In this document: in pieces, positions 19,373-30,494 of the stretch
Position numbering within the stretch: the stretch's first letter is position 1
Layout: each line of letters begins with the position of its first letter
Assembly: GCA_030374735.1 (NCBI GenBank)
Contig: JASCIV010000079.1
Location: forward strand, 1 to 53,007
Source of the DNA: Gracilaria caudata
Lineage: Eukaryota; Rhodophyta; Florideophyceae; Gracilariales; Gracilariaceae
Reading direction: 5' to 3'
DNA length: 53,007 nucleotides
Translations under genes and position numbers: made by a program
The notes under the pieces: generated by a model
Database searches by the model: none
What the model was told of the DNA's origin: nothing
Seen by the model: only the letters and a program-made list of their open reading frames with translations

Positions 19373-19771
19373 GCTTCGATACAACGAACGAGTTGGAATG
19401 GTCGCAAGCCGAGTGTCAAAGAGTCATTCGAAACTAGGCTGGGACGAATCAGAAATCTGGAATGGGATACCCTTGTAGAGGATGAATGGGGCGGAGGAAT
19501 GGGTCCAAGCAAGCATCGCAATGGCAGTAGAGCAGTGAGCACGGGAAAGCCGTCTGTGCGCGTGCTTCGCAGTGATTGGCTGTGCCACGCCGTGTACAGA
19601 GCATCGCCGAGCCAAAACCTGTGGGTGGATTTTCTTGACTACGCCATGATGCCTCACCCCGCGGAGAACACGGAAGAAACATCGTAGACGAAGTGTGAAA
19701 GATAGTCTACATAGACGACGCGCAAAACGTTATGTGCCCTTCGTATTCATATTCGAAGTGATTTGCACATC

Positions 19772-20186
19772 ATGGGGAACGTCGTCACAAACCTCGCATG
19801 GTACGTTTTCAGAAGGCTTTCAGTTGTCCATCCGCCTAATCTGAATACCAACAGAACGAACTGATTTGACTCTCCTATCATCACCTAGTCATGCACTAGC
19901 GAATCTTTATGCATCGTACGGCAGCTATCGTGCATTGAAGAACAACGCATCAAACGTGCAACTCGTTCATATCCTCATCACATGGATATTCACCACGGTT
20001 TTTCTGATTGTCACCGAGAACTTGCTTGATCCGCTGTTCGGAGAGTGGCTCCCGTTCTACTTCTTGGCGAAGCTGTTAATGGTTGCATGGATGGTTTATC
20101 CAGGAACGCGCGGCGCCTGCTATCTGTTTGCAAAATATGTGGAACCCATGCTTCCCGCAGTCCCATTGCAGTTGACACCGTCCTGA
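19772..20186 (+). CDS. HVA22/DP1/REEP-family ER membrane protein (two exons)
   Basis: Spliced from exon 1 (19772-19800) and exon 2 (19889-20186), giving 108 residues. The 88-nt intron begins GTACGT and ends CACCTAG with a CTGAT branch-like site upstream. Joining keeps the frame (MGNVVTNLACHALANLYASYGS). The TB2/DP1/HVA22 domain is clear: YASYGSYRALKN, a long hydrophobic hairpin, then FYFLAKLLMVAWMVYPGTRGACYLF. Proteins of this family (Yop1, REEP, HVA22) wedge into the ER membrane and shape tubules or affect vesicle traffic. At 108 residues it is near the minimal size for the family and lacks a long C-terminal tail. Confidence 0.88.
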
Positions 20187-20469
20187 CCGGTTTAGCATGT
20201 CAAAATGAGGGGTGTTTGCTGAGCTGATATGCGAAGGAACGAAAGCTGCTCCGTTGTTGGCGGACAGCACTGGAACTTTTGGTGCACGTGCGTAACAGAC
20301 AAAGGTTGCTCTGATGGTTCGGACAAACGTCGAAGTAATGTATCCTTGTGCTGTCTAGCATGGTAGAACACACGTACCGGCAAGATGAGCGGGAAGTGAC
20401 TGTTGCCCTCGCTCTCCGATTTTATAGCAGACGATCACACCACCAGAAAAGCTGACGTGCTCTTTAGCT

Positions 20470-20748
20470 CAGTTTTTCACTGGACACGTTCCGAATCTCT
20501 ATTCAATAGCGTCCTATATGAACCAGAAGCTTCTGAGGTGTGAGTGTGGTACAAATGTGAAAAAGAATGCGGAGCACGTGGTGCTCAGATGTCCTTTAAC
20601 AAACGCCTCCCGTCGAGAAGAACTTGCGCGACGAAACTTAAGTCTCCGAGATTTGATTCGACAGTATCCCCATAGGTTGTTAGCATTCATGAAGAGAGAA
20701 ACCTTTCTGCAGAGAAAAGTTTACTTCAACCTTGTAGTTGAAGGTTGA
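20470..20748 (+). pseudogene. LINE retrotransposon 3'-end remnant, copy 1
   Basis: A frame open from about 20470 reads QFFTGHVPNLY, then the zinc-knuckle block CECGTNVKKNAEHVVLRCP, then SLRDLIRQYPHRLLAF. This is the typical extreme C-terminus of non-LTR retrotransposon ORF2 downstream of reverse transcriptase/RNase H (pattern C-x-C ... H ... C-P). Reverse transcriptase itself is absent, so this is a 5'-truncated insertion, the common fate of LINEs. A diverged copy lies on the minus strand at about 24.4-24.65 kb. Confidence 0.7.
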
Positions 20749-20832
20749 TGCCCAAAATAAAGAAGAACACAAGTACGGGCTGGGGCTTGCACCTGATCTC
20801 GCCGATGATATGAGGGTTAGGTGTAAGTATTG

Positions 20833-20930
20833 CTGCTCACGGTTTCTTGGGTGGCAAACGTGGTACATGCGCAGCCCCTTGTCGTAGGGTGCTCCTCTGT
20901 CGGCGGCCTCTAGAGCTTGAATGAAGAGGG
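20833..20930 (+). repeat. LINE 3'-UTR-like repeat, copy 1
   Basis: Shares a block (GTTTCTTGGGTGGC, CGTGGTA, ATGCG, CTCTAGA, TTGAATGAAGA) with 26429-26535. It lies about 80 bp after the stop of the LINE remnant, consistent with its 3' UTR. Confidence 0.55.
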
Positions 20931-21771
20931 AAAGTGGGAGGACGAAGGAACCTAACCTACATCGTACTTTTTTGTTGCTGCCCAGTGTTGTAGCGCAGCT
21001 ATTGTTAGGTCGTTAGTGGGTGCGGCATTGAGGTGATATAGGTTGCTGGGGTCCTTACCAGGCCACCATATGGCGTCTAATAGGACGTCCGCGATTTATG
21101 AGCAGAAGAAGAAGAAAGAGGTGCTTGCTGAGTAGGCAAGTGAACGAAATTTTCTGCGTTGTTAATGTCACAGGGATCGCGGGCAGTGAATAGGAGATTG
21201 CCTTGGAACACTTGATGTATTTGTAATAATAGTAATAGAGGTTGCTCTGCATAGAGTTGGTGGCTCGAAGAAAACGTCTGGCGTACCCTTGTATCCTTGT
21301 ACTTAAAGCAGGGTAGGATACAATTGCGGGCCATATTCAAGGTACCAGTAGCTATGAAGTAAAACAGAACGGAAACAATTGCTTTACTCATGATTGCTCA
21401 ACCTATTATGGTCTTCGTGCATCTCCACTAGCACAATCCCAGCCACTGCATGAACTTTGTGCGTGATGTATAGAACTTCCTCATTCGAAACGCACTCGAG
21501 AAACCATATCTGTATCGAATGCATCGGTACTCGCAGTACCCTGCACTTGTGCACAACGGTTTCCCCTTGGGAACTTCCCAGAATGAAATTTGCGGCCAAG
21601 AAGTGCGACCGGGATCTCGAGAGAACTGTGCCACCGTTGCCTTGAAGCAAAACCCAATTTACGCTAGGCCCAGCGGAAGACGCGCACCAATGCATGGCAC
21701 AAGACAATCACGAGCCTTTGGTGCATCGCACAATCGTATGATGCACATGACCTCGCATGACGTAACGCTAT
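20931..21771. other. Intergenic region between the LINE remnant and the ZIP gene
   Basis: Only short ORFs without recognisable domains. A GAAGAAGAAGAA-type run lies at 21101-21120. No gene could be supported. Confidence 0.4.
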
Positions 21772-22842
21772 CTACCCATGCACCCCTGTCGCGTTGAGCA
21801 CAATAGTGATCACAGTGATGATACCCGCTCCAAGCAAGGTGAGCATGAACTTGCGTAACTTCCAGTCACGGTGTTCCACAAACTCTTCCGCCATCAGCTC
21901 AAACGCGCCGAGGTACAAGAAAGTACCGGCCGATAAGGCGAACAGGACACCCTGTACGGTGGTAGAAAGATCGGAAAGAGCAGCCCCGATGGCAACTCCA
22001 ATTGGTACGGCGGAAGAGAAAAGGGTCATCAACACCAAGAACGGTAAATAGCTGAGAGTGCGAATAAATCTGAACGCGAGTGCAGTACTCGTGGCCCACC
22101 TGTGTGAAGCAGTTGCGATAAAGATATTAAGCATAACATCAAAGGAAGATGACACGCCCAGCGCCATTGATTCGAACAACGAGTGAAGAGAGATTCCTAC
22201 GACTTGCATGAGTCCCTCAACGAAGGCCCCAGAGGTGAAGCCCTGCGTTTCCGAAGGTTCTTCCGTCTTTTCTGACTGCTCTTCGACGTCCTTGGCATGT
22301 ATCTCGTGAGACGCGAGGGATGGAAACAGCTTGGGCAAGACAATCTTCTCCATAAAGAATAGAAAATAGAATGCGATTCCAGCAAGCAAGAACGCCCACG
22401 GAAATCCATGTTCTCCATGCTCTTCTTCTCCATGCTCTTCTCCTTCCTCATGATCGTGGTCGTCTTCCTCCCTGACGAGCTTGGAGAGAACGCGAACAGC
22501 CACTCCGAGCATGCGTGCATGCTCCTCATGTCCCTCGCCCCCACCCAGGAACTCGACGGCTTCAGGGAAGATATGTAGCAGTCCGGTTGCAAGGAAAATG
22601 CCAGCAGCGAGAGCGTTTCCAATCCGGATAGCGGCATGAAACTTCGGACCAGCAGTGAATCTCTTAAGGAAGTACACGAGATGGGCGAAAAGCAGTCCCT
22701 CCACCAGCAAAATGGCGGAGAATCCAATCTTCCACGACCTCAAACAGCTTCCCTCGCACTCCAGACGGACCACATGCTCGAGCTGCTGGGAAGAAGCCTG
22801 GAGCAAAGATGCTGCGCCGGTGAGGATGGAAGAAGGCGACAT
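21772..22842 (-). CDS. ZIP-family (SLC39-type) zinc/iron transporter
   Basis: 356 residues from the first ATG (22842). ZIP proteins carry Zn2+, Fe2+ or related ions into the cytosol, at the plasma membrane or an internal membrane. About eight hydrophobic segments are visible. Signature helix 4 reads GISLHSLFESMALGVSSS, with the conserved His and Glu; the nearby FIATASHRWATS supplies helix 5. Early motifs are GNALAAGIFLATGLLHIFPEA and a His/Glu/Asp-rich cytosolic loop (residues about 125-150, DDHDHEEGEEHGEEEHGEHG), a presumed metal-sensing loop. The C-terminus is hydrophobic. Substrate preference cannot be read from sequence. Confidence 0.92.
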   Translation of the reverse strand: MSPSSILTGAASLLQASSQQLEHVVRLECEGSCLRSWKIGFSAILLVEGLLFAHLVYFLKRFTAGPKFHAAIRIGNALAAGIFLATGLLHIFPEAVEFLGGGEGHEEHARMLGVAVRVLSKLVREEDDHDHEEGEEHGEEEHGEHGFPWAFLLAGIAFYFLFFMEKIVLPKLFPSLASHEIHAKDVEEQSEKTEEPSETQGFTSGAFVEGLMQVVGISLHSLFESMALGVSSSFDVMLNIFIATASHRWATSTALAFRFIRTLSYLPFLVLMTLFSSAVPIGVAIGAALSDLSTTVQGVLFALSAGTFLYLGAFELMAEEFVEHRDWKLRKFMLTLLGAGIITVITIVLNATGVHG

Positions 22843-24420
22843 GGTGCCTTGGATGGAATGACGTTGTGGCTCAGGGGTATCAGACGACAGACGAAGGTGG
22901 CGCCGGTGCTTCACGACGCTCGTTCTTAAAGACTCACGGCATGGCTGTATTCGTTACCAATGACAATTCGCCATGCGTGGAGGTTAAGAGCATATGTGTG
23001 GGAAATATCGTGCGTGCCCCGATTCGGTGCTGATTGACGACGGTGCACAAATGCACATGCATCGCGCACAATGCACACGCAAAACGGGCACATGTGAATG
23101 GCTTTGCCAGGCAGGTGTCCATGCGTGCATCGGTGCCCTTACGCCCGTGAACCAGCGCCTCGATCCGGTCCTTTGGACAAACGCCTCTTACGTGAACTGT
23201 CATGCGGACAAGGTCACCTGGGCTCCTGCTACCGTTCGACAAACCGTTCTTTAGCGCTGCTTCTCCGCAAATGTCCAACGCTACCGGTGACAGCGCGCAC
23301 CTGTGCTAATGCCGCCAACCCTCCGGGCTGCTCCAAGTCCCTTTCATTCTCTTCTCTCGGGCGGAGTATATACTCTCTCCATCTAGAGTGCTTCGCAAGA
23401 AAGGCCATCTCCGACTCGGACTCAATTTGCGTGAGTTTTTGCACAGAACGACACCCCAGAAAGCGGAATATCTCCCTTGCTTTAGCAGAGTAATCGAAAT
23501 TAGTTGCTCTTGTATGACTTTTGAATAGCTGGAAGGTGCAAATCAACCACCGGCAGGCCTGAACACCGGTATGATATGTTCTGAGAGCGACGAACGGCAT
23601 TCTCGTGAATGCTCTATTTCATTCCATTTTATGCGTGTCGTAGGCCCATCAGTGCTCAGCTACCGTTAGATAGCTATGTTTGAATCAGTGAATGATGTTT
23701 GAGGGTTATACATGCTCGCAGTCCACTGTATCCATTCCGAAATCGTACCGATGCAAAAAAAAAAAAAAAAACGGAAACCTCCTCCCCATAACTGCTTGAC
23801 GGTCAAGCCTTGACCCCATCTCCTGCCACTTTGATATAGGGAAAAATTGTCCGACAAATGTTTTTCTTTTAAACAGCTGTCTTGACACAGGACCAGTCTC
23901 TCTCACGGTGATAATATGCACCCTGGCAGACGAAGAACCTATGGAAGGAAACTTCACTCAACCACTATCCATGTACAAACTTACTTCATAGACATTCAGT
24001 ATTCCAGAGATTTCAGTTGCCAAACAGAATAAACCTTAGTAGCCTTTCCGAGTAGCATGTCATTACAACTGATCAAAGCAGCCAGTATTAGAAGTTAACA
24101 GGCTCTTATCTCATGAGTCGAAGCTGCGGCAAAAAATGGCGTGTGACAAGAACAAATGGCATCCAGAACAGAGTTTTCTCCCTTTCTGCCTCTTTGTCCG
24201 AGTCTCTTTTTGTTCAGATCTACCCCACTCTCTCTCCCTTATCCGTCGGCGTATTCTAGCAGTTCGGATATTTTCTGCTTCAACCGACTAGCTCTGAGCC
24301 CACTATTTCTTTCTACCTGCTCTTTGTAGGCGTTACAGTTTCTCTCTCTTTATGTCCTCTTAACTTTCTACTTGCTGAACTGAAGGAGAACTATTTAGAG
24401 GTAGCTCTCTTCCCTTGGGA
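22843..24420. other. Gene-free region upstream of the ZIP gene
   Basis: Short unsupported ORFs only. An A17 run lies at 23755-23771 and a pyrimidine-rich, CTCT-containing stretch at about 24160-24400. No regulatory motif could be assigned. Confidence 0.4.
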
Positions 24421-24423
24421 ATA

Positions 24424-24657
24424 CTAAGGACTTCTTCGGCCACCCCAAATCAAGTCCCTAAACGAATAATTGCGGCTCGCCGTCTGCCGTGGCAGTTCTT
24501 CTCGCCAAGAACAGAGTTTGTCGGCAGATATCGAAGTAATGATTTCTGCGTCCTTCTTCACGTTCAAGCTGCACTCACAAAGACAAACCTTATCGCCAGT
24601 GTACGTTAAGGCTGGGTGCAATGCTGGAACGTGCCCAGAGTAGAATTGGACCCACAT
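24424..24657 (-). pseudogene. LINE retrotransposon 3'-end remnant, copy 2
   Basis: The minus-strand frame reads VQFYSGHVPALHP, then CECSLNVKKDAE, then WREELPRQTASRNYSFRDLI. It aligns residue by residue with copy 1 at 20.5 kb (QFFTGHVPNLY, CECGTNVKKNAE, RREELARRNLSLRDLI). The HxxxxCP half of the zinc knuckle is lost, so it is older or more decayed. Confidence 0.65.
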
Positions 24658-25709
24658 CGCCTCCGCCTTTCGCCGCCCTGATCGTCAGCCAAAACTCTGG
24701 AGAGTTTGGCGTTGTTGTCGACGATATGACTTTTGTTGTTCCATTTCTGCTTCCGTGACATACGGTGAGAAGCTTTGCCGGACGAGATGCACCTACATGC
24801 AATCGATCTGAAGCTTTCTGACAATAGCATCTAGTCATCTGCTGTTCTTTATTGGGGTGACAGTTCCCAAGAGGAAGATACTTTACGCCGTATTCTTGTA
24901 ACTCCACTGCATGGAAATGCGGCAAACCCCTCTAGTGTAGTAAACTCAGACCCGAAATTGTTCTATTTTGCCTGAGCTGCATAGGAGAGAGGCTATGGCT
25001 GCAGGAAGAGAAGAAAAATATTGCACGTGCGCGGGAAGAAACGTGCGGTCTGGAAACGGATCTCGAGCGAAAATGTGAACATCAAGTCATTATCGAAGTC
25101 CACTTTTCTGGTTTACAACATCTTCACATGTCTCGCGCCCAGCGCCCGACCTGGTTGCTCTCGAAGCATACTAGCAGGAAATTCCTTTGTCAGCGAAGAT
25201 GATGGGATGTATCTTGGAATCTGCAACTCTGCGTTGGTGTGGTCTTTCGTTTAATTCGTGCATAACATCATTGGATCCAGCACGTTCTGGAAAGACTTGA
25301 AATGCGCACCATGCAACTCGTCATCTTCGTAGCGTTTGACTCTCTTCTTCGAAATCTTCTGTATCATGGTGGCTTTCAAAAATCAATTACATGGAGTCCT
25401 TATATGCCTCCTGTGCGAAGCAAAGATTCTAATGGTGCTAAAATCCTACACAGAGCAATGAGAATGCACAGGTTCTGAAGTATTGCTCGACATCAAGCTC
25501 CAAAAGGCCCTGAAAGGAACAATTCTTCGCCTAATGCTTCTGAGTGCCCTCCAATAAACGGCGGAAATAGTGGACAAGCTGGTCGCTGGAAGAAGATCCT
25601 ATCTGCTTTTCACCCTTGAAGGAAGAGCTACATCGGAGTCTCTGGACTGGGTTTTTTTCACGGTTTTCACGGAGCAACTACGCTCGAGTCGGATTGCAGA
25701 GCTGGCTTC

Positions 25710-25730
25710 GTGCAACAACTGGGAGGAGAC
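25710..25730 (+). repeat. 21-bp inverted copy of the LTR end
   Basis: Positions 25710-25730 (GTGCAACAACTGGGAGGAGAC) are the perfect reverse complement of 26355-26375 at the end of the LTR. The match lies at the very point where recognisable chromovirus sequence starts. Confidence 0.8.
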
Positions 25731-26159
25731 GATTCGTACTCGAAGGCACAGACGTCATCTAAGCTTTCGGCAAGGCGCTTTGGTCCGTTTCGTATTTTGG
25801 AGTTGGTTGGAAAGAATGCAGTCAGGTTGGATTTCCCCTCGCACATCCGCACACATCCCGTTGTGCATGTGTCGCATACTAAACCACGTTGTGAACAACC
25901 TCACGAATTGGCGCAACCGTCTCGTGGCACTCCAGTGGCAGTCGAAGCATCGGATAACGGAGTTTTGTTCAATGTAGATAGCATTCTTTCACATCGTAAG
26001 CGCGGTCGTGGTTATCAATGGCTCACACTTCTGGAGAATTCAAACACCCACGACGCTCAGTGGCAACCAACGAGAGACTTTGTGGACGCTGATGGTACTC
26101 TAACGAAGGAATTTTTGGATTACATCAAGCAGCATAATCTTTTGCCACATCTGCATTGA
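25710..26159 (+). pseudogene. Ty3/gypsy chromovirus integrase C-terminus with chromodomain, truncated
   Basis: The frame contains the integrase GPY/F-type segment (SARRFGPFRILELVGKNAVR, HPVVHVSHTKP) followed by a chromodomain (FNVDSILSHRKRGRGYQWL, then DAQWQPTRDFVDA and FLDYIKQHNLL). This order is diagnostic of chromoviruses of the Ty3/gypsy superfamily, whose chromodomain guides integration to particular chromatin. Everything upstream (gag, protease, reverse transcriptase, RNase H, integrase core) is missing. An LTR follows 31 bp after the stop codon. Confidence 0.8.
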
Positions 26160-26190
26160 CGAGGTCGTCAATAGTGCGGAGGGACAATGG

Positions 26191-26374
26191 TGCAACAGAT
26201 TGAAATTGAGAGACAGTCTCAATTGCATGCACACTTGAGCGTCCTACTGCAAATGGTCGCATAGAGCGACGCGAGCGTCCTTATAAGCGACGTAGGGACG
26301 CAGTAGCTACCAAAGAGAAGAGGCATCGACCGTTCAGAGTAAAGTTTTCATACAGTCTCCTCCCAGTTGTTGCA
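26191..26374 (+). repeat. Putative 184-bp 3' LTR of the chromovirus
   Basis: Begins TGCAACA and ends TGTTGCA, so it has 7-bp inverted termini with the canonical TG...CA. It is preceded by a purine tract (GCGGAGGGAC, 26177-26186) and contains a TATA-like TTATAAG near 26280. Position and ends fit an LTR, but no second copy is present for confirmation. Confidence 0.6.
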
Positions 26375-26428
26375 CTTCGGGTTTTTTCTTTCATATTATC
26401 TCCAGGAAATCATGACGGTCTGGACGTT

Positions 26429-26535
26429 GCTCACTGTTTCTTGGGTGGCCAGCGTGGTAAATGCGAAGCGAACAATCGTGGTGTGCCCCTCACCCGACGC
26501 GCTCTAAACTCTAGACTCTGGAGATTGAATGAAGA
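26429..26535 (+). repeat. LINE 3'-UTR-like repeat, copy 2
   Basis: Similar to 20833-20930: CTCACTGTTTCTTGGGTGGC, CGTGGTAAATGCG, CTCTAGACTCTGGAG, TTGAATGAAGAT. It lacks the upstream LINE coding part, which suggests a very short truncated insertion right next to the chromovirus LTR. Confidence 0.5.
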
Positions 26536-27273
26536 TATAGATACTGTGGGTCAGAGCAGAGCACCGGAAATAGCTCGGTTGTTTTCAAGCACTTGTCAAG
26601 CCAAAGAAGCCCGGAAGTTGAGTATATATTGGAAACGGTGGTTATTTTAGGGTCGTTTGTCTCTGCGAATCATATGTTGTTAGGCACTTGGAATGATAAT
26701 CGGCGGGACAAGCAGAAAAGGAAGAATAGCCCACAAGACGACTTGCTTCCAAAAGTTGGATAGGGTTGATTCGCAAAACGAAGGTACGTAATAACAAGCC
26801 CAAGAAATGCATCAACGTTCTGTACTGGCACCGATGTGGGAAAGTGCAGGCAAGTGTGCAGGAATACTCTTCTACGTCACAGGTGTCTGCTGCTCCGCAT
26901 TTGCTTCCTCGTCCCGCTCCGTAACATCAATACCTGCGTTACAAGGAAACACCAATACGATACAGCGCTTCACCCACCTACCCGGAAAAGGTCGAATATG
27001 AACAGAGCTGTGCGACGTCTCTGATATCTTGTAACAAGGATCCCTAGTAGCCGGGGAGATACTGTAAAACGTGACTACGATGCCGCGACGACTGCTGCTC
27101 AGAAAGATATGTTTGTTGTTGTTCTTCTTTATTTTGGACTACAGCCTCTGAATTACTAAGCTGTAGTAAAACTTTAAACCAAGTTCTCTCTCCGCAGAAA
27201 GGCCAAAAACTTCTGTGGCACTTGTCTAAGATATGTTTGTTACATGAACAGCGAATTCGAAGTTCGGGGACGC

Positions 27274-27436
27274 CGTGGAACAGGTGCTTTGGTGCCAAGG
27301 GTAGATACCGTTGTACATCAGTCATGATGCCATGTGCGGCACACTCGCGTGACCAGTCCGAAGCTTGAAGACGTCGTGGAACAGGTGCTTTGTTTACCTT
27401 GTGCACCAGTTCGAAGTTAAAAGCACCTGTTCCACG
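27274..27436. repeat. Two direct and one inverted copy of an 18-bp motif
   Basis: CGTGGAACAGGTGCTTTG occurs at 27274-27291 and 27375-27392. An inverted copy (AAAAGCACCTGTTCCACG) is at 27419-27436. The surrounding open frame (27044-27658, minus) has no recognised domain, so no gene is called. Confidence 0.7.
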
Positions 27437-29030
27437 GAGAACGAAGCACCGTGCGTCTAAGTCAAAGTGATCGACGCACAGGTGCATCCATGAATCCAGA
27501 ACTAAACCGTTGAAGGGCACAAGAAACGGAGCAGGTGAGATTGTCAGTTGCTTCCTACGAGCTAACGACTTACCCTTGTACCTTCGTACTTGTAGGTAGG
27601 CGAAGCAGAGTGATCGCAAAAGTTTTTCACAGTATACCTTCAGTGGTGGACTACACAACGACGAAGGTACGTCATACGGGCAGGAATAACATGTCGTTTC
27701 GACCTGTAGTGGAGATCGTTCCGTAGGCGCCTAACTGGGAGCTGGGAAGCCTCACTGAGGCTTCTGTCACAGAAGTTCTGTGGATCAGGTGATAACTGAA
27801 AGGACATCTACACGTACCTACAATGTACTTGGATTCCCTGGATTAAGTGGGACACATTATCGACCAACCAAAGCTCTCAAAAGTGTTCTCCAGCTGTTCC
27901 TCCCTCATGGCCACGATAATTAACGTTGATACACTGAGGTCCGAGGACGTCAGCGCTTGATACTCGGCTTGTTTTCTTCTCCAAATATGACTACTCGTGA
28001 GGCGTTTGTCTCAGAAACAACATTCTATCAGTCGTCGTACATCTTCTTCACGCCATTATAAGATCGGTCAGGAGAGGAATGCTAAGCATCTTCATTCCCT
28101 TGCCATCTCTCTTCATACTGTAACTCAATGAGGAAAGCCTGAGTTTCCAGATCTGTGATAAGAATAGTACTCTTGGGGACGCCCCGGCCACATGAGATCC
28201 ACGTAGTATGGGGAAAAACCACATGTTTATCGACATGATGTGTTTTCATTCGAAGTGTCTCACATCGCGATCCACTGACTTATTGACAAATCTTCGTGCT
28301 CGATGTGTAAGTCCGACAAGTCAACCTCCTATAAAGTTGCCTTGAAGCGAGGGTAATGCAATTTGTAGCGTTGAGCCACCCCATCGGGTTCAAGTAGATT
28401 CGCTCGATATCGTTCCACTCACTGGTCTTCCAGGAAGCAGAATTAGTAATGAAACTAAAGCATAAGTTTTCTATCAGCGCTCACATGAGCGACACCCAAG
28501 ACGAAGGAAGACGAAAGGCTAAGGCTATGTGACAAAACTCCCGCGGCATGCTTTCTTGTTGTTTCGAAGATCACGTCCTGAAAGTCATGAACAGCTTCTG
28601 AATTTGCTCTCAACCGTGTTCTTGAATCAGTGAGGGTTTTGCAGCCGCGTTGGCGTACCTTCTTAGGTGTGCTCCGGACGACAGGGATCAAAGATATTGT
28701 GGGCATGCCAAAACCTGTCTCCGCAACTAGTCCCAGCAACCGCTTACAACCGCGCAGTGTGCTCGAAACGGCTTTTGCGAGCAGGGGGTGCTACCGGGCC
28801 GACTTTACCAACATGCAGAATGTATTGGTGGCTCTGCCTTAGAATAGGAAAGGTTTGTCTCTCCCCCTCCTGTGCAGAAATCAATTCTTGTGCGACCCAA
28901 CCAGTCCAAAGGCTGCCCGGGCACAGTGAATACTCGCATAACAACTGTTCAGGATAGAACAGAGCAAAAGTCTCCGAATTCATCTCTTTGTCTGCTGCCT
29001 TGCTATGAGCAGCTTCACGCTTTTTCGGTT
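27437..29030. other. Gene-free region
   Basis: No ORF with recognisable domains. The area is AT-richer than the neighbouring genes and continues the repeat-rich tract that begins near 22.9 kb. Confidence 0.4.
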
Positions 29031-30494
29031 CTAAACTACGTTTGGTGTCTTGGTCGAGTCTAAGACTCCGTCCAAGTTGAGTTCGGTCGATTCCGACAGC
29101 TTTCTCAGCACAGCCACGTCTTCGTCCATTAGTGTTCGTAATGCTCGCCACTTGAACTTTTTGTCATTCTTTCTCTTCGAACTTTCGTCTAGGTCAGCCT
29201 CGTCCAGATCTTCTTGCAGTGCATGCTTAAGCTCCTCGACACCGGGAGTGGGAGATCTATCAAACAATGCAGCATATATATCGCCGTTCTCTGTCTGTCC
29301 TTCTAAGGACTTGATTCGCTGTAACCAGTTATTGAACCCAGTGGTCTTGTCTTTCTGGTGCCATAACACTGTACGTTTCTTGAACACCGTCGGAGATTTT
29401 ACCACTCCTGTCTCCAAGTGTGAGTAGTTTGTACGCTTCCATCGAAGCCATACCCGTTCTCTCTGCATCAGCGACTGCACAAAATGTTTTAGACGGCTGC
29501 CGTCGTCTCTCTCCAACAGTGCCATAACGCGAAGCTTCAGTTGTTCTCCACCGCCATTCCTCCCAAACAATTTGGCGCAGAACTCCAGACTCTGCCTCAC
29601 AGCATGGCTGTCCTTCTCGGCGACTGGCAGAGACCCTATTGTTTCAAGATGATGAAGAAAAATAGCGTACTGAACAAGCATGTGTCGACGAAAATGAGTG
29701 TCGGCAAGCTGCAAACTGAGCACACTCGGTGAGGTTGGATAATCCACGCCATGGGGCACTGTATCGCTTCTCACTGCAGTACTCTCGAAAGCAGATATAA
29801 CAGTATCAAGCGCACCAGCAGCCTCCTTCCACTGCCTATCCGTTTCTGCGAGAGAGGGGTTTTGAAGAAACTTTTGCAAACCCCAAAGCGCATTGTATAG
29901 AGCGGCATCGACGTTGCTTTCCGGAAGTGGCTCGTATGCAATCGGATGCGTTGCGTACGCTCCCCTGCGATTCATACCCGATGGATGCCATGCTCGTAAC
30001 GATTCCGCGAGCATAAGGCGGAGACGGCCAGATCTTACTGCATTGAGTCCATGTGTGTCGCGCTCTATGGCGGATTGAAAGAGCTTGATGAAGTACAATT
30101 GTCGAAGGGGTGTGCGGGGTAATGCTGTGATGCGGTTCCGAATAGCATCCAGATTTGCCACAATGTCGTCGAGCGTGATGAACGAGAAGAGATAGTGAAG
30201 AAATGTGACTGGTGCATGTTGATCTAAACGTGCGTTAATTGAGAGGTTTGTGGCAATATCTACCACGTGCAGCGCGTCAAACGGAGAAGTTGATTTGAGT
30301 TGTTTTGTGAGCAAAAGAAGCAATGTTGGATAGAAGTTAAATGTAGGGAACTTGTCTATAAGCTCCTGAGTTAGCGCTTCTGGCGGCTGTTTCAGTTTTT
30401 CGTGCAACAGCTTGCTTACTTCATGCTTGGTTTGCAAATATTGTTCGACTGGATGTGACTTAGAATCATGTTCGTTCGCCGCTGACATTGCCAT
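29031..30494 (-). CDS. THOC1: THO complex subunit 1 (THOC1/Hpr1)
   Basis: 487 residues from an ATG at 30494. THO couples transcription to mRNP packaging and export (TREX) in the nucleus. The sequence is helical throughout. Family features include the N-terminal helical repeats (FPTFNFYPTLLLLLTKQL, PLRQLYFIKLFQSAI) and the central block ERVWLRWKRTNYSHLE followed by KKRTVLWHQKDK. The C-terminal block has RKNDKKFKWRALRTLMDED, resembling THOC1's conserved KxxWRxLR segment. There is no death domain like that of animal THOC1, as expected outside metazoa. A small ORF of unknown function is divergently arranged 115 bp upstream. Confidence 0.82.
   Translation of the reverse strand: MAMSAANEHDSKSHPVEQYLQTKHEVSKLLHEKLKQPPEALTQELIDKFPTFNFYPTLLLLLTKQLKSTSPFDALHVVDIATNLSINARLDQHAPVTFLHYLFSFITLDDIVANLDAIRNRITALPRTPLRQLYFIKLFQSAIERDTHGLNAVRSGRLRLMLAESLRAWHPSGMNRRGAYATHPIAYEPLPESNVDAALYNALWGLQKFLQNPSLAETDRQWKEAAGALDTVISAFESTAVRSDTVPHGVDYPTSPSVLSLQLADTHFRRHMLVQYAIFLHHLETIGSLPVAEKDSHAVRQSLEFCAKLFGRNGGGEQLKLRVMALLERDDGSRLKHFVQSLMQRERVWLRWKRTNYSHLETGVVKSPTVFKKRTVLWHQKDKTTGFNNWLQRIKSLEGQTENGDIYAALFDRSPTPGVEELKHALQEDLDEADLDESSKRKNDKKFKWRALRTLMDEDVAVLRKLSESTELNLDGVLDSTKTPNVV

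Noticed and set aside
27044..27658. 204-codon minus-strand frame with a C-x-C ... H ... C pattern, considered as a third LINE end
   Set aside because: The spacing does not match the other LINE remnants and it contains the 18-bp repeats. Evidence is too weak to call.
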